Origin: BOG-908 sp963848205
GTDB lineage: Bacteria > Pseudomonadota > Alphaproteobacteria > Acetobacterales > Acetobacteraceae
Assembly: GCA_963848205.1 (NCBI GenBank)
Contig: CAWKCV010000005.1
Span: 434,001-498,000, forward strand
Direction: 5' to 3'
Length of the DNA stretch: 64,000 nt
How positions within the stretch are numbered: position 1 is the stretch's first letter; each line of letters starts with the position of its first letter. Positions 32,197-44,592 of the stretch are shown here, piece after piece. Made by a program: the position numbers and the translations under genes. The notes under the pieces were generated by a model, which saw only the letters and a program-made list of their open reading frames with translations, had not been told where the DNA came from and searched no databases.

Positions 32197-33737
32197 CGAC
32201 CAATATCGATCCAGTGCCGGCGATCTCGCGATAGTAATTCATCGGCATCGTCAGGACCTTCGCTGCCGGCCGCATAGGGATGAACATGTATGTGTCCCTC
32301 ATCCCATGCGTCCAAGGCGGGCTGCACAACGTTCCAGCCGGCTTCTACGTTGTCGGCACGCTGAAATAGCGTCGCATCGCCTACTAGGCAGTCATAAAGC
32401 AGCGTCTCGTAGCCGGTGCTCGGGCCCTCATGGAAATAATCGGCGTAATTGAAGTTCATGCTTACACCGCCAAGTTTCACGCGCGGTCCTGGCACCTTTG
32501 CGCTGAACTGCAATGTGAGGCCTTCCGTTGGTTGTATGTGCATGAACATGATATTTGGCGTTAGTTTTTCGACCGGGGTATCTCGAAACAGCGCAAATGG
32601 CGCCTGCTTGAAGTGGATCGAAATTTCTGTGCGTCGCTTGGCTAGTCGTTTTCCGGTGCGTATGTAGAAGGGCACACCGGCCCAGCGCCAATTATCTATG
32701 GCCAGTTTCATGGCTATATATGTCTCTGTGCTGGAATTCCGATCTACATCCGGTTCGCTGCGGTAAGCTGCGGCATCATGGCCGTCGACCATCCCGGCAC
32801 GGTATTGACCTCGTACGACATCGCGAACGGCTTTATGGTCGCGGAGCGGATGGATGGCCTGAATGACCTTTGCTTTTTCCGTGCGTACTGCGTCGGCATC
32901 GAAGGACGTGGGTGCTTCCATGGCGACCATCGAGAGAAGCTGGAAGATGTGATTAGGAACCATGTCGCGCATGGCGCCAGTGCCTTCATAGAACTTGCCG
33001 CGCTGCTCCACCCCTACTGTTTCGGCCGCAGTAATCTGCACGTGATCGATGTTGTCACGTTTCCATATTGGTTCAAAAATGCCATTCGAGAAACGCAAGG
33101 CCATGATATTTTGAACGGTTTCCTTGCCAAGGTAATGGTCAATTCGATAGATCTGCCCCTCGTCCATGACTGCCAGAAGTGCAGCATTCAACGCGCGCGC
33201 GCTTGCAGAGTCATGGCCGAAAGGCTTTTCCACCACCATACGTCGGTAGACATTTGATGTTTCGCGCAGCAAACCCGCGAGGGAGAGTTGCGCCGCAATG
33301 ACATCGAAAAAACGTGCCGCTGTTGCACAGTAAAAAATTGCATTGCCACCGATGGGTAGAGTTTCGGCGATTAGCTGGTAGATGCTAGGATTTGCAAAGT
33401 CACCTGAAAAATAGCTGAGCCGTTCACTCATCCAATCCCATGCCGGCTGATCGATTTTGGCAGATATTTCGCCGCGACGTTCAGTAACGAAATGCAGCAT
33501 GGCGTCTGATAGATGATCGCGGAAGGCTGTTTGGTCCATATCGCGAGCGTCGACGCCCACGATGCGGAACTGCTCGTCGAGCAATCCGGCCAAGCGCAGA
33601 TTGTAGAGTGCAGGCATCAACAAGCGGCGTGTAAGATCTCCGCCAGCGCCGAAAATGACAAACGTGCAGGGCGGCGATTGCTTAGCGCGGGAGAGCACCG
33701 CCGGGTCGCTGAGGCCAGGTACCGCGCTGCCGTCCAT
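32193..33737 (-). CDS. zwf: Glucose-6-phosphate 1-dehydrogenase
   Basis: A 514-aa enzyme starting the oxidative pentose phosphate pathway. The nucleotide site is FVIFGAGGDLTRRLLMPALY, the substrate site RIDHYLGKETVQNIMALRFS, and other signatures are VVEKPFGHDSASARALN and IRTGKRLAKRRTEISIHFK. Length fits the family. The start has a strong GAGGAG site. It is 11 bases downstream of the gnd stop and overlaps the following HAD gene, and so lies in the middle of the operon. Confidence 0.96.
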   Translation of the reverse strand: MDGSAVPGLSDPAVLSRAKQSPPCTFVIFGAGGDLTRRLLMPALYNLRLAGLLDEQFRIVGVDARDMDQTAFRDHLSDAMLHFVTERRGEISAKIDQPAWDWMSERLSYFSGDFANPSIYQLIAETLPIGGNAIFYCATAARFFDVIAAQLSLAGLLRETSNVYRRMVVEKPFGHDSASARALNAALLAVMDEGQIYRIDHYLGKETVQNIMALRFSNGIFEPIWKRDNIDHVQITAAETVGVEQRGKFYEGTGAMRDMVPNHIFQLLSMVAMEAPTSFDADAVRTEKAKVIQAIHPLRDHKAVRDVVRGQYRAGMVDGHDAAAYRSEPDVDRNSSTETYIAMKLAIDNWRWAGVPFYIRTGKRLAKRRTEISIHFKQAPFALFRDTPVEKLTPNIMFMHIQPTEGLTLQFSAKVPGPRVKLGGVSMNFNYADYFHEGPSTGYETLLYDCLVGDATLFQRADNVEAGWNVVQPALDAWDEGHIHVHPYAAGSEGPDDADELLSRDRRHWIDIGR

Positions 33738-33748
33738 GGCTTTTCTCC

Positions 33749-34726
33749 TCAGGCGTGCGGTTCGATGTGGCCGCCAAACTTGTTGCGCATTGCGCTGAGC
33801 AATTTTTCACCGAACGTATTGCCTGATCTCGATCGGAACCTTGCATAAAGTGATGTGGAGAGCACAGGAACCGGCACGGACTCTTCGATGGCGGCTTCCA
33901 CTGTCCATCTTCCTTCGCCGGAGTCGCTGACATGCCCGGTGAAGTCTGTCAGCGTAGGATTTTCAGCGAGAGCGGAAGCTGTGAGATCGAGTAGCCAGGA
34001 GGAGACGACGCTACCACGACGCCAAACTTCGGCAATGTCGGCAACATTCAGCGTGAACCGCTCATTCTCCGCAAGCGCGGTGGACGACTTGCCTTGCAAG
34101 ACATCAAAACCTTCAGCATACGCCTGCATCAAACCATACTCGATCCCGTTGTGTACCATTTTCACGAAATGGCCGGCACCTGCGGGGCCGCAATACATGT
34201 ATCCCTGCTCGGGCCGCTGATCGCTTCCCTTGCGTTCTCTGGTGCGCTCGACACTTCCCAAACCCGGCGCAAGCGCATTGAAAATAGGGTCGAGCCGCTC
34301 GACCACGTCCGCGGGGCCGCCGATCATCATGCAATAGCCACGCTCCAGCCCCCATACCCCGCCGGACGTACCGACATCGACATAGTTGATTTCTTTGGCA
34401 TGAAGCTGAGCGGCGCGGCGAATATCGTCTTTGTAGAAAGTATTTCCACCATCGATTATGGTGTCGCCAGGCTCCATGTGGTCGGCAAGTTCACCGATGG
34501 TCGCCTCGGTAATCTCGCCTGCCGGAAGCATCACCCAAACAGCTCTAGGTTTTTCTAGGCCGCGTATCAGGTCCGCCAAATCAGTAGCGCCGGTCGCGCC
34601 TTCGCCTGCAACACGCTTTACGGCGTCTGCGCTGCGGTCATACACAACGCATTGATGGCCAGCACGCATGAGGCGTACGCTGATATTTCCGCCCATCCGT
34701 CCGAGACCGATTACGCCTAACTGCAT
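33749..34726 (-). CDS. gnd: 6-phosphogluconate dehydrogenase, short decarboxylating type
   Basis: A 325-aa enzyme converting 6-phosphogluconate to ribulose-5-phosphate. It begins MQLGVIGLGRMGGNISVRLM (Rossmann GLGRMG), then VWVMLPAGEITEATI, DGGNTFYKDDIRRA, DVGTSGGVWGLERGYCMMIG (catalytic region), and GHFVKMVHNGIEYGLMQAYA with the catalytic Lys. The length is the short, roughly 330-aa GntZ-like form common in acetic acid bacteria, often NAD-preferring, and not the 470-aa enzyme. It lies 122 bp after tal-pgi; the gap holds a small CCTTC...GAAGG hairpin at 34755-34770 that could attenuate or process the transcript. Confidence 0.94.
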   Translation of the reverse strand: MQLGVIGLGRMGGNISVRLMRAGHQCVVYDRSADAVKRVAGEGATGATDLADLIRGLEKPRAVWVMLPAGEITEATIGELADHMEPGDTIIDGGNTFYKDDIRRAAQLHAKEINYVDVGTSGGVWGLERGYCMMIGGPADVVERLDPIFNALAPGLGSVERTRERKGSDQRPEQGYMYCGPAGAGHFVKMVHNGIEYGLMQAYAEGFDVLQGKSSTALAENERFTLNVADIAEVWRRGSVVSSWLLDLTASALAENPTLTDFTGHVSDSGEGRWTVEAAIEESVPVPVLSTSLYARFRSRSGNTFGEKLLSAMRNKFGGHIEPHA

Positions 34727-34848
34727 AGCTGTATTCTTCCCACAAAAAGGTGAGCCTTCTTTTCTGAAGGACTGTTCCGCCCATCAGCGAACACTTGCTT
34801 GACGCTTTCCCGAACACGTTCGAGCGCAAGAAAGTGTGACATTCGCTT

Positions 34849-37722
34849 CTAGCCTAGTGCCTCGCGAAGAGCGCTCGTCAATTCAGCAAACCCTTTTGTG
34901 ACATCCGAACCCAAATGCACGCGGAGAGCACGACGATCGCGTTCGGCAAGCACGCCAAAGTCGCCCCTCGCCTGGGCCGCTTTTACTACGCTGAAACTGT
35001 ATTTTTCGCCTGGCACTCGTAAATCGGCATGATCGTCTGCGGTGATCTGCAGAAACACACCGCTGTTCGGTCCGCCCTTATATGCTTGACCAGTCGAATG
35101 CAGGAAGCGCGGGCCGAATTCGGCAGCCGTGGCAAGTTTTGTCTCATCTCGTAACAACATACGCAATTCTTGAAGTTGCGCGATGTGCTCCGGATTGCGC
35201 TCGACATAAGCAAGAATGCCAATGTAATCGCCGGCGTGCGCACGTTGGAGATGGGAGCGTAGAACATCAACTAATGTCCCGCCATGACCGAGCGCTGCGG
35301 CATTCTTTTCGTCGGCGAAGAGCTTCACTTCGCCAAAGCTGGCAAAGGGCGTCTCGTCTGGGAGCTTTCCCGTTTTTGTGACCTCATCGGTCAGCTCACG
35401 TGTCTTGATTTTGCTTGCTTCGACATCGGGCTGATCGAAGGCATTTATGCCGATAATGCTGCCGGCCACAGCGGTTGCAAACTCCCACAGGAAGAATTGC
35501 TGACCGATCTCCTGATGCCCATTCAGGGCCACGCGGATGACGGGATGGCCGGCCTTCTCGAGCATGTCGATAGCGGAGTCCTGGGTGGCATCGGCCGCGT
35601 CGTCGGCATGCACATAGGCGAACAGGCGGTCATGACCATAAGCGTCTGGTCCGGCGAGCGTTTCGCCATCGATCGGCACGAGACCGCGACCAAGCTTGCC
35701 CGTGCTCTCTGCAATCAACTGCTCAAGCCACGCGCCTAAATCAGCAATTCCCGGCGAGGCAACAATCGTCACCTTGTCGTGGCCCGCAAGCTGCGCCTGC
35801 CCCATGATTGTGCCGAGTACTACGCCAGGATTGGCGTGCGGTGGCGTGCCGGGAGAGCAGGACTGCACCATACGCTGCGTTGCCTGAAGAAAAGCGCGCA
35901 CATCGATGCCGATGGCAGAAGCGGGCACCAAGCCGAAGTTCGACAGCACCGAATATCGACCGCCGATCTCCGGACTTCCGAAGAAAATCCGCCGAAACTT
36001 ATCGCTTTCGGCGACATGCTGCATGTGGCTGCCAGGGTCCGTTATCGCAACAAAATGCTGGCCGGCTTGTTCGTGCCCGACAGCTTCCTGCATGCGGGAC
36101 CAGAAATACGCCTTGAGGATGTTCGGCTCGAGCGTGCCACCCGATTTGCTCGAGACAATGACGAGCGTCTTCGACAGCTCGACTGCGTTTTCAAAAGTCT
36201 TGATCTGCTGCGGATCGGTGCTGTCCAGCACATGGAGTTTCGGCCAGCCTGCACGGTGGCCGAACGTCTCGCCGAACACTTCAGGGCCGAGACTTGAGCC
36301 ACCCATACCAAGTAGTAGCACATGCTTGAAGCCTTCCTTCTGCACGTCCTGAGCGAAGGCCTCCAGCTCGTCGATGTGCGCGAGGCGCTCGGCCACGATG
36401 TCCAGCCATGCAAGCCACTTCGCTTCAGGGCCGTTCGTCCACAATGAGGCATCGCGCGCCCAGAGCTTGCGAACGGAACCCTGAATGCGCCAGGTATCGA
36501 GACTGGAATCGACAGCTTGGTCAAGCTTGTCCGGCAGCGTGTAATGCAGGCTGGAAATGCTGCTCCCCAGCAATGTTGCCCGCTTCCGGGCGACTGCCAG
36601 GAGCAGTGCGTCCGCAGCGTCGGCAAATTGCCTGACGCCATCTTCGACCAGACTTTTCGTAACGCCCGGTAGATCGAGGCCAAGGCGTTCGGCCTCTTGC
36701 AGCACGTGTCTTGCGCCTTCGACATCTTCCGACAGGGACGCACGCACTTTGCCATGGTCGCGAAATGCATCCATTGTGGCAGGCGGAATGGTGTCCACCG
36801 TGTCGCGGCCAATAAGCTCTTCGACGTAAAGGACATCGCTGTAGGCTTTGTCTTTCACACCGGTGCTGGCCCACAATAGGCGCTGCGGATTGGCGCCTGC
36901 GACGGCCAGTTTCTTCCAACGTTCGCTGGCGATCATCTCCTGGTATTTGACATAGGCAAGCTTCGCGTTTGCGATGGCGATCTTGCCGCGCAGGCCGCGC
37001 AAGGCATCGGCGTCTTTGTCGCCGGAAGCCAAACGCTCGTCGATCTTCTTGTCGGTCTGCGTATCGATCCTGCTGACGAAGAAACTGGCCACGCTGGAGA
37101 GATGGCTGATGTCCTGACCCTTGGAATGACGATCCTCCAAGCCGGCAAGATAAGACTCAGCAACCGCCATGTACGAGTCGATGGAGAACAGCAGAGTGAC
37201 ATTGATGTTGATACCGTCTGCAATCAGCGTCCGGATCGCCGGCACGCATTCCTGCGTTCCGGGTACTTTGACCATAAGGTTCGGGCGGTTCACCCACGCG
37301 TGCAGACGACGCGCTTCAGTGACCGTGTCCTGTTCGCGCAAGGCCAAATAGGGCGAGACTTCGAGGCTGACATAGCCGTCCAACCCCTTCGTACGATCGA
37401 ACACCGGGCGGAGCGTGTCGGCGACGTGCTGAATGTCGGCAACCGCCATCGTCTCGTAAATGGCTTGAGCGTCGTGTTCGCCGGATGCAGCGAGCTGCTT
37501 GAACTCTTCGTCGTAATCGGTCCCGTGGCCCATCGCTTTCTCGAAAATCGACGGATTGGAGGTGACGCCACCTAGCCCGTCCTCCTCGACCTGCTTTTTC
37601 AGGCTTCCATCGACGATGAAGCTACGCCGGATGAAATCCAGCCATGGGGACTGACCCTGGTCCAGAAGTTGCTTCACTGGGTTCGACTTGGTTTGAGACG
37701 GCGGGGTTGAGACCGTGTCCAT
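34849..37722 (-). CDS. tal-pgi: Bifunctional transaldolase / glucose-6-phosphate isomerase
   Basis: A 957-aa fusion. Residues 1-370 are transaldolase (QGQSPWLDFIRRSFIVDGSL, GGVTSNPSIFEKAMGHGTDY, and the Schiff-base lysine in PNLMVKVPGTQECVPAIRTL). Residues about 400-957 are phosphoglucose isomerase (LLGMGGSSLGPEVFGETFGH, VIVSSKSGGTLEPNILKAYF, FGLVPASAIGIDVRAFL, GINAFDQPDVEASK). The fusion joins the sugar rearrangement step to entry into hexose phosphate and is typical of acetic acid bacteria. The start has AGGAGA 7 bases upstream. It lies 93 bp after the tkt stop, so tkt, tal and pgi functions are adjacent in one transcript. Confidence 0.96.
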   Translation of the reverse strand: MDTVSTPPSQTKSNPVKQLLDQGQSPWLDFIRRSFIVDGSLKKQVEEDGLGGVTSNPSIFEKAMGHGTDYDEEFKQLAASGEHDAQAIYETMAVADIQHVADTLRPVFDRTKGLDGYVSLEVSPYLALREQDTVTEARRLHAWVNRPNLMVKVPGTQECVPAIRTLIADGININVTLLFSIDSYMAVAESYLAGLEDRHSKGQDISHLSSVASFFVSRIDTQTDKKIDERLASGDKDADALRGLRGKIAIANAKLAYVKYQEMIASERWKKLAVAGANPQRLLWASTGVKDKAYSDVLYVEELIGRDTVDTIPPATMDAFRDHGKVRASLSEDVEGARHVLQEAERLGLDLPGVTKSLVEDGVRQFADAADALLLAVARKRATLLGSSISSLHYTLPDKLDQAVDSSLDTWRIQGSVRKLWARDASLWTNGPEAKWLAWLDIVAERLAHIDELEAFAQDVQKEGFKHVLLLGMGGSSLGPEVFGETFGHRAGWPKLHVLDSTDPQQIKTFENAVELSKTLVIVSSKSGGTLEPNILKAYFWSRMQEAVGHEQAGQHFVAITDPGSHMQHVAESDKFRRIFFGSPEIGGRYSVLSNFGLVPASAIGIDVRAFLQATQRMVQSCSPGTPPHANPGVVLGTIMGQAQLAGHDKVTIVASPGIADLGAWLEQLIAESTGKLGRGLVPIDGETLAGPDAYGHDRLFAYVHADDAADATQDSAIDMLEKAGHPVIRVALNGHQEIGQQFFLWEFATAVAGSIIGINAFDQPDVEASKIKTRELTDEVTKTGKLPDETPFASFGEVKLFADEKNAAALGHGGTLVDVLRSHLQRAHAGDYIGILAYVERNPEHIAQLQELRMLLRDETKLATAAEFGPRFLHSTGQAYKGGPNSGVFLQITADDHADLRVPGEKYSFSVVKAAQARGDFGVLAERDRRALRVHLGSDVTKGFAELTSALREALG

Positions 37723-37815
37723 GACGTCTCTCCTACGATTGAAGCTAAGTCGTATGTTTAGGCATTGAAGCAGGCTGATCTCTCGATTGCCCGTGCAAGG
37801 CTAATCCGTAATGAG

Positions 37816-39906
<2,091 letters not shown>

Positions 39907-39963
39907 CGTGGGCTCCCTATACGCCGCGTGTTGCAGACGCTTGCATGCGCCCGCGGTTTCTAC

Positions 39964-42900
39964 CTAGGCCGCCGGCCGAGGAGGTGGCGTGCCAGATCCG
40001 GCGGCGTTGAAACGAGCCTTAGCCCGCTCACGCCCCGTCTGGAAAGTCACATACAACATCGGAATAAGAAAGATGCCCAATGCGCTAGCCGCCAGCATGC
40101 CCGCAAACACCGGCGTTCCCACGTCCCGGCGGCTGACCTCGGCGGCACCGGAGGCCACGACCAGGGGGACCAAACCCAGCACGAACGCCACAGACGTCAT
40201 CATCACCGCCCGGAAACGCGTTTTGGCGCCGAGCACGGCCGCGTCGGCAATCGACATGCCGCGCTCTCGCTGGTCCTTGGCGAACTCCACGATGAGGATG
40301 CCGTTTTTGGCCGCGAGCGCGATCAGCACGACGAGGCCGATCTGCGCATACAAATCGAGCGACAGGCCGGCGATCGAGATGCCCAGCAGCGAGCCAAGCA
40401 CGCCCACGGCGACGGACAGCAGAACGGGGATCGGGATGATCCAGCTCTCATACAGGCCGACGAGGAAAAGGTAGGCGAACAGGATGGCCACACCCAGAAT
40501 GGCCCCGGTCTGACCGGCGGCCGCGACTTCCTGATAGGCCGTGCCGGTCCATTCGTAAGCGTAGCCGCTCGGCAAGGTGTGCGCCGATATCTGTGCCATC
40601 GCCGCGAGCGCGGACCCCGACGAGGCACCAGGCGCCGGCGACCCGTTCACCGTCACCGAGCGGTAATTGTTGTAGCGGTTGATGATCTGCGGACCGAGCT
40701 TGATGTGCACGTCGGCGATGGAGCGGAGCGGCACCATCGCGCCCGTCCGGTTGCGGATATAGATCTGCCAAAGCGCCGGGATGTCGCCGCGGTCGGCATC
40801 CTCGCCTTCGATATTGACCTGCCAGACGCGGCCAAAAAGGTTGAAATCGTTGATGTAGATGCCGCCCAATGTGGCCTGCAACGCGGCGAATACATCGGAC
40901 ATGTTCAGCCCGAGCGCCTGCGCCTTCTCCCGGTCGATGTCCAGAAACAGCGAGGGGTTGCTGGCAGAGTAGGGTACTGAAAACAGGGCCCAACCGGTGG
41001 TCGGCACGCGCGGCGCCCATCAGCCCGCTGACGGCGCTGTAGAGCTCCGTCGGGTCCTGACCCTGCAGCGCGTCGAGCTGGTATTCGAAGCCGCCGGCGG
41101 TGCCGAGGCCGATGATGGGCGGCAAATTGAACGCCAGCACGTTGGCCGAACGGATGCCGGCACCCATGCCGAATACCTGGCCCACCATGGCATCGATCCT
41201 CGTGCTCACCGTCGTCCGGTCGGCAAACGGTTTGAGGCGAACGAACATGAAGCCGCTGTTCGGCTCCTGTGCATTATCCAGGATGGAGAAACCGACGATG
41301 GCAAACGTGTCCGCCACGCCAGCCATCTTGATGACTTTCTTCTCAACCTGGCCGACGACGCTGCTCGTGCGGGTGACGGAGGCGCCATCGGGGAGCTGAA
41401 TTGAGACAAAGAAACCACCCTGGTCTTCGCTGGGCAGGAACCCGGAAGGGGTGATGCTCGCAAGGCCGGCAATGGCCACCGCACACATGCCCACGGCGAC
41501 GATCGACAGGATCGAACGACGGATCAGGCGTGTCACGATCGACGCGTAGCCGTCGCGCGCGCGGTCGATCCCGTGCAGGATGCGGGCCAATATTCCCGTC
41601 GTGCGGCGCACCCTCGGCCGCAGGAACAAGCCGCACAAGGCCGGCGACAGAGTGAGCGCGTTCAGTGCGGAAATCAGCATCGCGGCGCTGATCGTGACGG
41701 CAAACTGCTTGAACAGCACGCCGGAGATGCCGGGAATGAAGCCGATAGGCACGAACACGGACAGCAGCACGAGGGTGATCGCAATGATCGGTGCGGTAAT
41801 CTGCCGCATCGCTTCCTTCACCGAGTCCTTAGGCGCCCAGTCCGGGTGTTCTTCCATCACCCGTTCCACATTTTCCACTACCACGATCGCGTCGTCGACC
41901 ACGATCCCGATGGCCAGCACCATGGCGAGCAAGGTCACCGTATTTTCGGAAAAACCGAGTGCGAACAGCACCGCGAACGCGCCGATCAGGCTGACAGGAA
42001 CAGCGATCGTCGGGATGATCGTGGCGCGCATGTTGCCCAGGAACAGGAACACGACCAGCACGACCAAAACGAACGCCTCGCCCAAGGTCTTGAGCACCTC
42101 GGCGATGGTGTCTGTCACAAACAATGTCGAATTCCACGTGATCTGACTGTCGAGCCCAGCCGGAAAGCGGCTTTTGAGCTCGGCCAGCTTTGCATTCACC
42201 CGTTTGGCGGTCGCGACCGCGTTTGCACCGGGTGCGAGGTTGATCCGCATGGCAACGCTTGGCTGACCGTCGAGCCTGCTCTCGCTGTCCACGTTCTGCG
42301 CGCCCAGTTCCACGCGGGCTACATCGCGCACCCGCAGGAGCGAGCCATCCGCCTGTGCACGCAGAACGATGTCGCCAAACTGCTTCGGTGTCGAAAGGCG
42401 CCCCTGCGTCTGCACATTAAACTGGAACTGCACATCATTGCTGGCGGGCCTGGCACCGATACGGCCGACCGGCGCCACCACGTTCTGCGCCTGAATGGCG
42501 TTTACCACATCGGCGGGCGTCAGGTTCAGGTTGGTCAGCCGCTGAATGTCGAACCAGATGCGCATCGAATACTTCTGCTGGCTGAACAACGATGCCTGGC
42601 CGACGCCGTTGATCCGCGAAATCTCGTCCAGCACATTGATCGTGACATAGTTCGTGATGAACAGCGTGTCCTGCTTGCCGGACTTGCTGAAGAAGTTGAC
42701 GAACTCCAGAATGGCGCTGCTTGCCTTCTGGACCGTCAGACCCTCCGCCTGCACCGCGGCCGGCAATTCCGCCAAGGCAGTCTGCACGCGGTTGTTCACG
42801 TTGACGGTGTTGATGTCAGGGTCGGTGCCGAGTGCGAAGCTGACGGTCAGGCTATATGTACCGTCATTGGCGTTCGTGCTCTTCATGTAGAGCATCTTGT

Positions 42901-43120
42901 CCACGCCCACGACGCGCGCTTCGATCGGCTGGGCCACGGAGGCTTCCACGTCGGCGGCCGAGGCGCCCGGATAGGTCGCCGAGACTTGCACTTGCGGCGG
43001 CACGATGTCCGGGAACTGTGCGACGGGAATGCGCGTAAGCGAGATCAACCCTGCGATCGTAATGACGATGGCGATCACGATTGCCAGGCGCGGCCGGTCG
43101 ACGAAGACGGCGGAAATCAT
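39964..43120 (-). pseudogene. RND efflux transporter (HAE1 family), frameshifted
   Basis: Together the two frames encode about 1051 aa, the normal HAE1 length. The N-terminal part (43120 to about 40975) starts MISAVFVDRPRLAIVIAIVI and has PISLIGAFAVLFALG-like and ENTVTLLAMVLAIGIVVDDA segments; the C-terminal part (about 40972 to 39964) has SLFLDIDREKAQALGLNMSD, ASSGSALAAMAQISAHTL and LAAKNGILIVEFAKDQRERG. The frame changes at 40972-40974: on the plus strand TAGGGTA would be TAGGTA in an intact gene (minus AGTACCTAC, giving S-T-Y-S). It is one extra base, either a real mutation or a sequence error. If real, the pump is inactive, although its adaptor gene upstream is intact. It would export hydrophobic drugs with a TolC-type channel, absent here. 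Confidence 0.82.
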
Positions 43121-43309
43121 GCGTGCGCGCTCCCACCGACATGGCCGATGGAACAGCCAGACGGCAGCACAAAGAAAGCACCCCGAACGCGCAATCCGCC
43201 TGACGAGATGCCGGTGAGCCTGGCCGGCCTCAGCAGCGCATAAGCGTCACTCGCCGACGCCGGGAAAGCCATCCTGCGACGCCAACCCCGGCCGGCAAAT
43301 CCGCAGGCT

Positions 43310-44533
43310 TCACTGGCCGGCATGCGGCTCGGTCGGTCCTGAACTTGCGGGGCCGGGTACCACCTGGATACCGGGATGCAAACGTTGCAGCCCCTCGACG
43401 ACAACCTCGTCGCCCTCCTTGAGGCCGCTGGTTATGGCTGCGGTTTTCGACGTCGATTGGCCCAACTGCACACGTGCTTCAACCGCGTGATTGTGTGCAT
43501 CCACCATGTAGACATAATCGCCTTGCTGGTCCGACAGGATCGCCGCGCGTGGCACGCCCAATACCTCGATCGGCGTCACGCCCTCGAGAAGCACCTGCAC
43601 GAACTCGCCATCCACCAGTTCACGCGTGGTGCTTCCGCCGACCTTGATGCCATCTGGCCCCGCCGACAAAGGCGGGTTTGGAAATTCGGCGCGCGCCGTC
43701 AGCGTATCGGTGTTGGCCGAGATTGTCGGGTCGACATAGTCGAGCTTGCCTTCGAGCTTGTAAAGCGCCCCGGTCGGCAGACGAATTTTGACCTTTACTG
43801 CGTCGAAGCCGCCGATCGTGGCATATCGATCGCGGAGCGACAGCACGCTGCGCGACGAGATCGGGAAGATGACATACATCGGGTCTTGGCTGACGATGGT
43901 GGCAAGCGTCCCGCTGCTCGGGCTGACCACATTGCCCTCGGTCACGTTCGTACGGCTGATTTTGCCAGCTACCGGCGCCTTTATGCGTGTGTAATCCACG
44001 CTGATCTGGGCGGTGGCCACATTGGCTTGCGCGGCGAGAACCTGAGCCGCCTGGCTACGCTGCTGCGCAACCGCGCTGTCGTAATTCGAACGCTGGCCGG
44101 CAGGTGTGTTCAGAAGCGCCTGCTGCCGCGCAAGTGTCTGGTTCGCGTTGAGCAACAGGGCGTTGAGCTGCGCCAGCGCGGCCTTCTTTGCGAGCAGATC
44201 GGCCACGAACGGGCCTTCCTCGAGCGTATAAAGAAGGTCGCCGACCTTGACCTCGCTGCCTTCCACGAAGTCGCGCTTTTCGAGGAAAGCGGACACGCGC
44301 GCGACCAGGGCAACCCGGCTCACGGCATCCACACGGCCGATGAACTCGTCAGTCTCCGTGATCGGCATACGTGCCGCGCGGACCGTGCCGACAGCCGGCG
44401 GCCCCATGTTGGGCTGCGCGCCGGCGCCAGTGATGAAAGCCCCACCGGCTATGACCACGGCCGAAAGCAGCCTGGCCCCGCTCGTTGGACATGAGACATG
44501 GCGCCTGAGCGCGCGTACGTTTTTGGCAGGCAT
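43310..44533 (-). CDS. RND efflux periplasmic adaptor (MFP) subunit
   Basis: A 407-aa membrane fusion protein of the AcrA/MexA class. After an N-terminal hydrophobic signal (RLLSAVVIAGGAFITGAGAQ) come FIGRVDAVSRVALVARVSAF, LEKRDFVEGSEVKVGDLLYT, a coiled-coil hairpin (about 100-180), VDYTRIKAPVAGKISRTNVT, and a C-terminal YVYMVDAHNHAVEARVQLGQ. The start was set at ATG 44533; the reading extends to 44845 but that part overlaps the radical SAM gene. No lipobox Cys is evident, so it is probably anchored by an uncleaved helix or is free periplasmic. It lies 190 bp before the pump gene on the same strand. Confidence 0.88.
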   Translation of the reverse strand: MPAKNVRALRRHVSCPTSGARLLSAVVIAGGAFITGAGAQPNMGPPAVGTVRAARMPITETDEFIGRVDAVSRVALVARVSAFLEKRDFVEGSEVKVGDLLYTLEEGPFVADLLAKKAALAQLNALLLNANQTLARQQALLNTPAGQRSNYDSAVAQQRSQAAQVLAAQANVATAQISVDYTRIKAPVAGKISRTNVTEGNVVSPSSGTLATIVSQDPMYVIFPISSRSVLSLRDRYATIGGFDAVKVKIRLPTGALYKLEGKLDYVDPTISANTDTLTARAEFPNPPLSAGPDGIKVGGSTTRELVDGEFVQVLLEGVTPIEVLGVPRAAILSDQQGDYVYMVDAHNHAVEARVQLGQSTSKTAAITSGLKEGDEVVVEGLQRLHPGIQVVPGPASSGPTEPHAGQ

Positions 44534-44592
44534 CGGCCGTTGTAACGATCCGACACAAGAAAGGTTGCGTCCGCGCGGGACAGCGTCGTCGG

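Noticed and set aside
34755..34770. CCTTC...GAAGG hairpin between tal-pgi and gnd as a further copy of the repeat family
   Set aside because: It lacks the GTCC/GGACC arms and the linker; the 5-bp stem is too short to assign.
41573..43243. 556-aa plus-strand reading opposite the RND pump
   Set aside because: It mirrors the pump gene; the His/Asp/Gln-rich product is typical of antisense frames in this GC content.
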